Part shown: in pieces, positions 19,301 to 28,600 of the stretch
Layout: every line of letters starts with the position of its first letter
How positions within the stretch are numbered: position 1 is the stretch's first letter
DNA from: Chitinophaga pinensis
Lineage (GTDB): Bacteria > Bacteroidota > Bacteroidia > Chitinophagales > Chitinophagaceae
NCBI GenBank assembly: GCA_943333125.1
Contig: CALQSB010000002.1
Span: forward strand, 1 to 44,294
Direction: 5' to 3'
DNA length: 44,294 bases
Notes under the pieces: model-generated
What the model was told of the DNA's origin: nothing
The model's database searches: none
The model's input: the letters and a program-made list of their open reading frames with translations, nothing else
Made by a program: the position numbers and the translations under genes

Positions 19301-22300
19301 CCCGACTTATGGTATTTTGGATTTGGATGGCCATAATACAACCGTAGGATCAATTTTTACTATAGGCAATCTGGGTTTACAAAATATAATTACAAGCGGA
19401 ATATCTTCAGCTACTATTACCGTTAGTAATGTGGATTCTTCCTATTTTGATGGATTGATTACGGATGGGATTTCTGGTTCTCTTTCCCTTATAAAAAAAG
19501 GCTCAGGAACGCTTTTGCTTTCCGGACAAAATACATTTACTGGAACTACAACAATCAATGATGGAACAATAAAGCTCAATAGTCTATCAGGAAACACGAT
19601 CCCATCAGATAATGCGATAACTGTTAACGGTGGTGAACTTTATATAGCTTCTGATCAAACAATCAAAGACCTGACTCTCAATAATGGCATTTTACGGATA
19701 GACAGTTCGGCAACTCTAACAATAACGGGTTCATATAACGCAGGTTCTGCAACCATCATCAATTTTGGTACAATAAAAATTAATTGTGTTAATAATCAGA
19801 CATTTCCTGGTTCTGCTGTTGTTGTTGATAAAATGAATAATCTCAAAATAGACAACATCGCAAATGTTGAGCTCGATAATGATTTAAATGTACAGGGGAT
19901 ATTAACTTTAATCAACGGTTTTTTTCTAGTAGGACAACATGTTTTAACCATTAACAATCCAATCGAAGGAAGCGGCGTTTTGTCTGCAGATGGCATTTCA
20001 TCTATGGTAATTGCAGGGATTGCGCCTAATATAATTTTGCCTTCAAATGTGAACAGTCTTAATAATTTTACGGTAACTAATAATATAGGAACAGCACTTC
20101 AGGGAGACCTTTTGATATTGGGAACTATGGCCATTACAGATGGGGTAGTGGACGTGCCCTTAAATATTTCTTTAAATGGACCGGGCAATCTGGTAATGAC
20201 GGGTGGTGAGCTCAGGTTATTTAAAAATACTGTGATAATTCCGGAACTCACGGGAAACTATAGCCTTAGTGGAGGTGTGGTTTCTTTTGCTGGTGATGGA
20301 GTTGGGATAGACGCACAGACCATCAGGCCTATTAATTATTTCAATCTGCTATCAGTATCTAACGGGGGAGAAAGAATATTAAGCGATACAGGAACAATAG
20401 GCGTTTCTAATTCCTTTATTCCAGGAACGAATAATTATAAGATTACTGGAAGTACAGTCGATTTTAATAAATTAGCTGACCAGTTTATTTCTCCATTTGA
20501 TTTCTATCATTTGAGGATTTCTGGCGGAAATAATGCGGTGAAATCTCTTGCTGGAAATATTTCAGTTAAATCAAGATTGTCTTTTTCAGATGATACAAAA
20601 TTAGCTTTGGGTAATTATGAAGTTACTTTGAAATCTGATTCTGCATTGACCGCAAGTGTAGATATTATCCCAACAGATAACAGTATAGAATACACTGGAA
20701 CGGGAAGATTTATTGTGGAAAGATTTATTCCTACTTCATTAACTCATGGTAAATCATGGCAGTTCCTTGCTACTCCTGCTTCCGGAACAAGTATTAATGA
20801 ATGTTGGCAGGAAAATAATAGCCCACTGCAGAATAGTTTGCCTTTCTACGGAACAACTATTTCAGGAGACAAACCCGGTGCAGTTTCGAGAGGGTTTGAT
20901 TTTTATACACCTTCAGGTTCTTCTGTTAAGTACTATGATAATGTTACAAACAGCTGGATAGGTATCGATGATGGTATTTCAAATACAACTTCATTGCAAC
21001 TGTCAAACAAATCAGGATATATGGTATTTGTAAGAGGGAACAGAAGTGTTCAAACCTATACTTCGCCCGCTACCATCACTAATCTTCGTACAAAGGGAAA
21101 ATTATTTGCAAGAGGTTCTGATCAACCCGAATCTGTAATTGTTGAAGCAGAAAAACTTCAATCTGTTGGAAATCCTTATGCATCTGAAATTGATTTTGTC
21201 AGTTTGATAAACAATTCTTCATCAATAGATGAAAAGTATTATGTCTGGGATCCACTGCTTCCCGGAAGTTTGGGTTATGGAGGGTTTCAAACTATTAGTA
21301 GCGCTACCGGATATACGCCGGTTCCAGGAGGTACTGAAAATTATAACAGCAATCTTTCTTATACACAGATTCAATCCGGGCAGGCCTTCTTCACTTATTC
21401 TACATCGGGTGGGGTGGTGAACTTTTCGGAATACATTAAATCATCTGGTAACGCAACTCCTTTTAGACAAGCCACACCTAGTAATACAAGTCGTATAAAC
21501 CTCAAATTATTTAATGCCAATAATTTGTTAGCCGATGGTAATGCAGTATTGTTTTCAGCAGATTTTCAAAATGAATATGAAGCAAATGATGCAGTTAAGA
21601 TTTCCAATTTTGGAGAAAATGTAAGTATCTCACATAACAACAAACTACTAGCCATTGATGCAAGAAATTCTTTGACATCAGAGGATACTGTTTTTTATGA
21701 TCTTGGTAATTTAAGATCACAACATTACCGATTTGAAATTGAATCTGTTAATTTTTTCAGTAATATTTTCCAGGCGTTTCTCGTCGATAATTATCTTTCT
21801 ACGCAAACTATAATCAACTTGTCTGCAATTAACAGCTATACTTTTATTGTAAATGCAGACTCTGCCTCTTTTGCCCGAAACAGATTTTATGTTATTTTTA
21901 AACCACTTTCACCATTACCCTTAAACGCTATTGAGATAACGGCGACTTCTCAAAATAACAAATCGGTTTTGGTAAACTGTAAAGTAACTAATGAAAATAA
22001 TGTAGCGATTTACGAACTTGAAAAAAGTATGGACGGGCTGGTATTTAATAAAATTAAAGATTTTGTCCCATCAGATAATAATGGCGGCATTGCCAATTAT
22101 CAATTTACAGATGAGCACCCTAATCAAGGATTTAATTATTATCGAATTAAAAAAATATCAACAAATGGATTAATAAAATGGAGTGAAATTGCTAGAGCTC
22201 AAATCCTTTCATCTGTTCCTGAGCTATCCATCTTCCCCAATCCAATTAAGAATAATGTGATCAATCTTTTAATAAAAGGCTTAAATGCAGGATCTTATCA

Positions 22301-22460
22301 TTCTAAAATAATCAATATTTCAGGCCAGCTTGTTGCCAGATTGAATTTCGAACTGCTTCAAAACGAATCTCATAAAACATTGATTGTCAATAATATACTA
22401 TCTCCTGGAAATTATTGTCTCATTTTAAACAATAATAAACTGTTTTTTACGATTGAATAA
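16374..22460 (+). CDS. Gene C: T9SS surface protein with autotransporter-type beta-strand repeat, TTG start
   Basis: 2028 aa. After the in-frame TAA at 16359-16361 the only usable start before the signal peptide is TTG at 16374. It gives a basic n-region (KRRQH), a hydrophobic core (~17-30) and cleavage VSG|Q at 35/36; the next ATG is ~310 bases on, past the signal. Domains by residue: N-terminal beta domain 36-198; ASH/choice-of-anchor-D-like domains ~200-303 and 411-529 (YVKFTP, YVRFTP), each followed by an FnIII-like domain; an extra beta domain 633-744; a long beta-solenoid 748-1400 containing the PATR-type motif KKGSGTLLLSGQNTFTG at ~1035-1051; the shared cassette 1441-1850 (VRGNRSV, not VRGDRSV); an FnIII-like domain; and the sorting domain (FPNP ~1951). 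It has no GEVED and no PDIGADE beta-helix, so it is the most divergent member. The surface role is inferred. Confidence 0.9.
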   Translation: MKRRQHINNIVLPCTRLLVSGLCLIFLLFSSPVSGQVIFSNTITDPNPSSYNPFTLGQFTDSHISVSGIQRGSGITAAIGTDRYNAANFASAVKDTGDYFSFIMIPDSGYQINFTNFSYTGLRSSTGPVAFSLRSSINGYAANIGTLNAVGTTISLSAVAFQNVRVPIEFRLYCWGATNSSGIYGLDEFSFGGDLTLEPQLSATALAGFGSLCIGVSSNANTFSLTGINLTADTVKINRSAGYSFSVDNLNFYDSLNIIQPGNQTALIYVKFTPASAVFYYNNIIISGGGASDILVAASGRGLGTLPIITPGAISNLTISGATITATIRNSGCSVITGYGIEYSINPGFANGTGINISSSNLSSSNFSVDLSGLTAPGQTFYFHTYAFNSIGIKYGVENSFTLLYNSPNLYVPAVGAGSLTDFGNVCINSNSITHTFTLTGSLLDGSNVTIGPLSNYSFSTQASGPFTNSLTLVSGSGAVPNYNSGNIPNVIIYVRFTPTTINNYNGLLPISGGGAPSINIQAIATGVNSIPSVNSGNAVQITYSSALLQGNVLSAGCTGISSYGFEYSTTPGFLPGTGAGTRISATNLLSNAFSISLSGLNPSTVYYFYTYATNAGGTVFGNINNFFTGAIPTQLLITSISPSSPFELAPFSITITAVDNLTDRNPINVIVNTSININLISGNNNLTVPLNPAATILVGTNSITISGLFYDVAEQHVGISATAVSGMTALATSPGFYFNVLPYTGGGDFIWSQNGGDAWINGSNWQIGRPPGASLFVNNHKARFTDLARLDNSINGGWCGIDMRSVGGHYRLGSIIFENSYTTNHFGGVVDIGNSSALSSGVLSLQGAMVNNLGGIPGNNYNRLLLANYMNGSSTKTLEINNHVGSGNQILVLNIPDSGYVVAPPGDTININVVMSGSQPITYDGGGVFKLNPSGLSAENIFSGNVNIADGKLVAGNQGAFNTSTPINITFGSNFPTYGILDLDGHNTTVGSIFTIGNLGLQNIITSGISSATITVSNVDSSYFDGLITDGISGSLSLIKKGSGTLLLSGQNTFTGTTTINDGTIKLNSLSGNTIPSDNAITVNGGELYIASDQTIKDLTLNNGILRIDSSATLTITGSYNAGSATIINFGTIKINCVNNQTFPGSAVVVDKMNNLKIDNIANVELDNDLNVQGILTLINGFFLVGQHVLTINNPIEGSGVLSADGISSMVIAGIAPNIILPSNVNSLNNFTVTNNIGTALQGDLLILGTMAITDGVVDVPLNISLNGPGNLVMTGGELRLFKNTVIIPELTGNYSLSGGVVSFAGDGVGIDAQTIRPINYFNLLSVSNGGERILSDTGTIGVSNSFIPGTNNYKITGSTVDFNKLADQFISPFDFYHLRISGGNNAVKSLAGNISVKSRLSFSDDTKLALGNYEVTLKSDSALTASVDIIPTDNSIEYTGTGRFIVERFIPTSLTHGKSWQFLATPASGTSINECWQENNSPLQNSLPFYGTTISGDKPGAVSRGFDFYTPSGSSVKYYDNVTNSWIGIDDGISNTTSLQLSNKSGYMVFVRGNRSVQTYTSPATITNLRTKGKLFARGSDQPESVIVEAEKLQSVGNPYASEIDFVSLINNSSSIDEKYYVWDPLLPGSLGYGGFQTISSATGYTPVPGGTENYNSNLSYTQIQSGQAFFTYSTSGGVVNFSEYIKSSGNATPFRQATPSNTSRINLKLFNANNLLADGNAVLFSADFQNEYEANDAVKISNFGENVSISHNNKLLAIDARNSLTSEDTVFYDLGNLRSQHYRFEIESVNFFSNIFQAFLVDNYLSTQTIINLSAINSYTFIVNADSASFARNRFYVIFKPLSPLPLNAIEITATSQNNKSVLVNCKVTNENNVAIYELEKSMDGLVFNKIKDFVPSDNNGGIANYQFTDEHPNQGFNYYRIKKISTNGLIKWSEIARAQILSSVPELSIFPNPIKNNVINLLIKGLNAGSYHSKIINISGQLVARLNFELLQNESHKTLIVNNILSPGNYCLILNNNKLFFTIE

Positions 22461-22540
22461 CTAAGATACATAACTACAAAAATGTATTGAAACAAGGATG
22501 TTTTTCTTTAAATTTGAAATCAAAACGCAGTAACTTTAGA

Positions 22541-22567
22541 GCAAAGGGAAGGCTTTATTCCTTTTGC
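22541..22567 (+). terminator. 10-bp hairpin in the C-D gap
   Basis: GCAAAGGGAA (22541-22550) pairs with TTCCTTTTGC (22558-22567) over ten positions with one G-U wobble, around a 7-base loop. It lies 80 bases after the stop of gene C and is followed by ATTTTAG, a poor T-tract. It is the strongest stem in the gap. It may end transcription of gene C, stabilise its mRNA 3' end, or sit in the leader of gene D, which starts 66 bases downstream. Confidence 0.45.
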
Positions 22568-22633
22568 ATTTTAGAAGTATGTTTTGTAATTATATTTTTT
22601 GAAAACCCAAACAAGAAACGCTTAACTCTTTAA

Positions 22634-25600
22634 ATGATTAAATTTTACATAAACCTTTGCCACTTATCGGGGTTTATCTCAGGAAAAATTAACAAATTAT
22701 TTCTGGGGATTTTATTATTTATTTTTTCTTCATTACAAATAAAAGCACAGGGCCCTGCAATTTCATATACTTCATTATCAAGTGTATGTATAGATGGAAA
22801 CAGAAATTTAACAGCAACAATTACTGATGCAGATGGAGTGCCTACGGCGGGTGCCGGATTGCCAGTGCTTTATTGGAGTTATAATTCTTTGCCTTTTTCT
22901 CCAGTTACAGCAGTTTCATTAGGTAGTAATCAATATCAATTTACTTTTGGTGCAGGAGCTTTCTCTGGTAGTATTATTTCCTATTATATCGTAGCACAAG
23001 ATAATACAGGATTAGCATCCAACATTTCTGTAAGTCCTTCATCAGGAGCTTCTGGTTTTTCTGCAAATCCACCTAAAGTTACTATCCCCCCAACAAATCC
23101 AGAGTTCTATGCCGTTAATCAAATATTGTCGGGTACTTACTTAGTGGGTGTTGGGCAATATTACAATACAATCACAGATGCAATTAGTGCTTACAATTCT
23201 GCTTGTTTAGGAGGGCCGGTAACTTTTGTTTTGACAGATGTCAGTTATGGGACTTCAGAATCTTTTCCTATTAATATTTTCAATCCTCAGGCAAGTGCGA
23301 CTAATACACTAACAATAAAGCCTAACCTGGCAATAAATACAATAATAACAGGAAGCAATGCTGATGCATTATTTAAATTAAATGGGGCAGACTATGTTTT
23401 TATTGATGGATCTAATTCTGGAACTACTACAAGAAATTTAACTTTACAAAGTACTAGTACTTCGCTTACCTCTTCTGTAGTTTGGTTAGCAAGTGCAAAT
23501 GCTTCAAATGGTTGCAATGGAAATGTTATTCGAAATTGCAACATTTATGGAAATACGGCAAGTACTACTTTTTCTGGTATTGCTATGTCTAATGGAGTTA
23601 TTATAAATAATTCAGCGGATACATCGAATAATAATAATTCATTTATAAATAATAATATCAATAGTGCCTATTATGGTATCTATATCAACGGATCAATAGT
23701 TGGAGAAACCGGTAATATCATTAGTAAAAACATAATAGGTTCGAGTGTCTTGACAAAAAAAATCGGATTTCGTTCAATAAACTTAATAAATCAAAACAGT
23801 TTTACTATTAGTTCTAATCAAGTAGCAGGCAATAACAGTATTTATACTTCTACTTCAGAATTAGACGCGTCAGGAGGTGTTTTTATTAGTGGGGTATGCT
23901 CAGGTGGAAATATTAATAACAACTTAATCTATGATATAAAAAACTCATCCACGTTTGTTTCCGCAACTTATGGAATTTCTCTTCAAACGAATTCTAATTT
24001 CTCTAACATAAACGTCTATAATAATTTCATTCATTCTATTACTTCTAGAGGAAGTATTAACACTATTTCTGAGAATGGATTAGGGATTTCAATTATTTCG
24101 GGAGGTGGATATAATATTTATTTTAATTCAATTCAACTTGGGATAAATCAATCTACTGCAGGTATTTCAAGTTGTATTTATGTCGGGGCAAATGTTCAGG
24201 GAACAATTAATGTCAATAACAATATTTTATCTAATAGAGAAACCAGTGGGAATCGGTTTTCAGTCTATTCTTTAATGCCACCAACTGTATTTAGTTCAAT
24301 TAATAATAACGACTACTTTAGTAGTGATAAAATCGGTTATATTTCATTGCCTATTTCTACATTAGTAGCTTGGCAAGCAGCTACTTTAAATGATGGAAAT
24401 TCTACTGTTGTAGATCCCATTTTTGTGATTGCAAATAATGCAAACCTCGCTTTGATTGATTTACATCTTCAATTATCATCTCCACTTAACAATCAGGCGG
24501 TCCCCATTGCAGGCATAACTACTGACTTTGATGGGACAACAAGATCTTCAACTACACCAGATATTGGTGCTCACGAAATATCTCCTCCCAATTGTAGTGA
24601 TAATTTTGGCGGAACAATTTCCACTAATTCATCTTTAATTTTATGTGTTTCTGGTCAAATAGTAATGAGTAGCTCCGGTTTTTCATATGGAACTGGAATA
24701 TCTTATCAATGGCAATATTCAACAGATAACACTACGTGGAATTCAATAGTTGGAGAAACAAATCCATCTAGCTGTAATCCCCCGGTAATAAATGTCCCTA
24801 CATTTTATAGATTAAAAGTGGTTTGCTTGGCAGGAGTTGCAGGGTATTCCAATGTGTTGCAGATTGTCATTAAAAATCCAGGGTTAACTAGTTTTGTTGG
24901 AGCATCAAGATGTGGTACAGGTTCTTTAGTGTTAACAGCAAATGGGAATCCAGAGACATCTGCAATAAATTGGTACAGTACTCTTTCAGGAGGTCAATCG
25001 CTTTCATTAGGGACTAGTTATACAACTCCAGTTTTAAATGCTTCTACAACTTATTATGCAGAGCCATCTTATGTTGGAGGTTCTGGCGTTTCCGGACCAT
25101 TAAACCCTGTTAGTGAAGGAGGCACAATTGCATTAGGCACAACACCATGGAATATGTATTTTGATGTATTTAATGCAACTACATTATCTTCTGTTGATAT
25201 CTTTCCTAATAATACAGGAGAATCTTTTAATATTAACGTGTACAACTCAAACAATCAATTATTGGGTACTGCTCCCGTAATAACAAATGTTTCTGGTGGG
25301 GCAACAGCTCAAACAATTCCTTTAAACTTTTTCCTTCAACCAGGCACAGGGTACTATTTATTAATAGATGCAGGGACACTAGGCGTTATAGGTACAGGGC
25401 TAACTAGAAACACTACTAATGCAAGTTATCCTTACGTTTCTACAGATATTTCTATCACTGGAAATAATTTTAATTCTTCATGGTATTTCTTTTTATATAA
25501 TTGGAAGTATTTCACGGGATGTTCAGTTGGCAGAACTGCAGTTACTGCTGTAATTAATTCTTCTGCAGATATTTTAATTAACGCAACATCAACGAATATT

Positions 25601-28600
25601 TGTAATGGGACTAGTACAACATTAACGGCCTCAAGTACCAATAGTTCTTATGTTTATTCATGGACGCCAATTGGATTAACTGGTGCATCAATAACTGTTT
25701 CTCCTACTTCTAACATAACTTATACAGTTGTTGGTAATGCTGGGGCTTGTTCAAACACGAAATCAATTGATATTGTTGTTAGTGCCGCGCCAACTCCTAT
25801 AACAATAAATCCTGTATCAGCGGCATTGTGTTCAAGTGCTGTGGCAACCCTTACTACAACCGGAGGCTCTGTATCTTCTTCAACAATTCTTGATGAAAAA
25901 TTCGAAGGCCCGGAAATAATTCCACCAGGTTGGGATACACTTGTTTCTGCCGTAAACAGTTGGGGAAAATGGAAGAAAAAAAAGAGCATCTATATATATA
26001 GTTCTCCCTCTGTCTTTCCAACTGCATTCAAAAGCAATGATAGTTCTAAGTTCTTTATAGCTAATAGTGATTCAATAGCCATAGGTAATGCTGTGACTGC
26101 ACTTAATACAAGTTTACGAACACCCAAATTGGATTTTACCGGATATTCGAATGCTACATTAAGTTTTTGGCAACATTATTATCCGTTCATTGCACCCGAT
26201 TCTATAAATATAGAAATGTCTAAAAATCCTTCTCTTTCGGCTACTACATGGAAATCTATTTATAGAACAGGACCTTCAACATCGGGCTATGTGGCTCCTG
26301 CAACTGGAGCTGCCTCAAGTAATCCAATTGGAACACCAACAGGATTTGTTCAAAAAATTATAGATCTCACTCCATTTTTAACAACAACAGCAGGATACCG
26401 CGATACTTTTTATATAAGATTCAGATACAGAGCCGGAACTACAGGATTTGTAAGCAATGGTACTGGTTTTGGTTGTTTCTATTGGGCAATCGATAATGTA
26501 TTGATTACCGGAAGTGGGGGTGCACCAATTGTGTGGACTCCTGCAACAGGGCTTTATTCTAATTTGGCTGCCACTATACCGTATGTTGCAGGTACTCAAA
26601 CTACAATAGTTTATGCAAAACCTGCAGCCAATACTACATATACCGCAACTTCAGGCTCGCCAAATGGTTGCTCTGCTTTTAACACCGTGCCAGTTACTTT
26701 AAAGCCAGTTGTTTCAGCAGTAGTAAGTGGAACTACAACAACTTGTTCTGGTAGCAGTGCCACTGTATCTGTTGCATTAACAGGTGTTGCACCTTGGAAG
26801 TTAACTTATACCAATGGGGTTACTCCTGTAAATATTACTGGGATTACTACTTCTCCATACACTTTTAATGTAACACCCACTGCAACAACAACCTATACTG
26901 TTACTTCTGTAACCGATGCTAATGTTTGTACAGCTGCCGCTGGCAGTATTACAGGATCCGCAGTAATAACTGTTAGTTCAGTTTCTGCTGTCATTAGTGG
27001 CAATAGCAATATATGCTCCGGATCAAATGCAAATATTTCTATTACAATGACAGGTTCATCGCCATGGAGTATCACGTATACTAATGGAGTTACTCCTACA
27101 ACTGTTACGGGTATCACCGCTTCTCCTTATAATTTGATAGTATCACCGTCAACAACAACAACATACACATTAAGCGCTATGAGCACTGGAGGGTGTACGG
27201 CGCCGTTAGCTAATTTGACAGGATCAGCGGTCGTAACTGTTGCAGAATCCTCCACGGCTATAATAAGTGGATCAGCAAATATTTGCTCAGGCTCAAGTAC
27301 AAATATCTCTGTTGCATTTACTGGTCCTTCACCATGGAGTTTGACTTATACAAATGGAACAACTCCTGTTACCGTGAATGGCATCACTACTTCTCCTTAC
27401 TTATTTTCTGTAAGCCCAATTGTAAATACTTCATATAGTATCACTTCATTAACTAATGGCGCCGGCTGTATTGCAGTCCCATCCAGTTATGCCGGAACAG
27501 CAAATGTTGTGGTAAGTCCTCAATCTGTTGGTGGAAGTGTTTCTGGTGGAACAACCGTTTGCACTGGTACAAATTCTACAACTCTTACCGTTAGTGGCTT
27601 TGTAGGAGATATTACAAGCTGGTTATCTTCTTTGGATAATTTTGCAACAGCAGGTACAACAATTTCAAATAATACGGCAAGTTTAGTAGTAACGAATTTA
27701 ACTACAACTACTTACTATAAAGCTATAATAACAAGTGGTGTTTGCTCATCCTCATCCAGTTCAGTAGCAACTATAGCCGTTTCTCCACTATCTCTTGGAG
27801 GAAGTATTTCAGGAGGGACAACAGTTTGCGCAGGAACTAATAATACAGTATTGAGCTTATCAGGAAATATAGGGTCTCCAATAAGATGGGAGTCTTCATC
27901 AGATAACTTTGTTACAGCTGGTAACCCCATTACTAATACCACAAACACACTTACAATTGTCAATTTATCTGCCACAACTTATTACCGTGCAGTTGTGGCA
28001 AGTGGAGTTTGTACTTCAAGTTATAGTTCAATCTCAACTATTACTGTAGGCGCTTCAATTACCGGAGTACTTACCGGCACTGCAACAATTTGCGAAAATG
28101 GAAGTACCAATCTGTCTGTTTCACTTACAGGTACAACTCCCTGGTCTTTAACTTACACCGCGAATGGGGCCAATCCAGTTAACGTTACCAATATCAACAG
28201 TTCTCCATATAGTTTTCCGGTAAGCCCATTGACTAATACAACTTATGCGTTAACGTCACTTTCAGATGGGTTGGGTTGTACTGCTTCATCAGGAAACCTA
28301 AGCTCAAACGCAATAGTAACGGTTACTACTGCATCTACTACCACCTGGACGGGGATTTCTTCAAACTGGTTTGATACCAACAACTGGTGTGGTGGAGTTC
28401 CAAGCATTCTTAAGGACGTATTGATTCCTTCCGGAACATCTAATCCTCCAGTAATTTCAGGAGCTAATGCGCTGGCAAAAAACATAACGATAAATACTGG
28501 AGCTGTTCTTACTGTTAATATTGATGGAAAGATATCTATTTCTGGAAACACCTTAAATAATGGCACCATTATAAATAACGGAGTATTTCAATTAAATGGC

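Noticed and set aside
22567..22633. Promoter of gene D
   Set aside because: TATGTTTTG and TATTTTTTG resemble the -7 box but have an extra base, and no TTG sits 17-23 bases upstream. Not strong enough to list.
26744..28330. Frameshift or gene break in the repeat region of gene D
   Set aside because: The frame stays open and repeat periods are multiples of three (270, 270, 267), so the region is intact.
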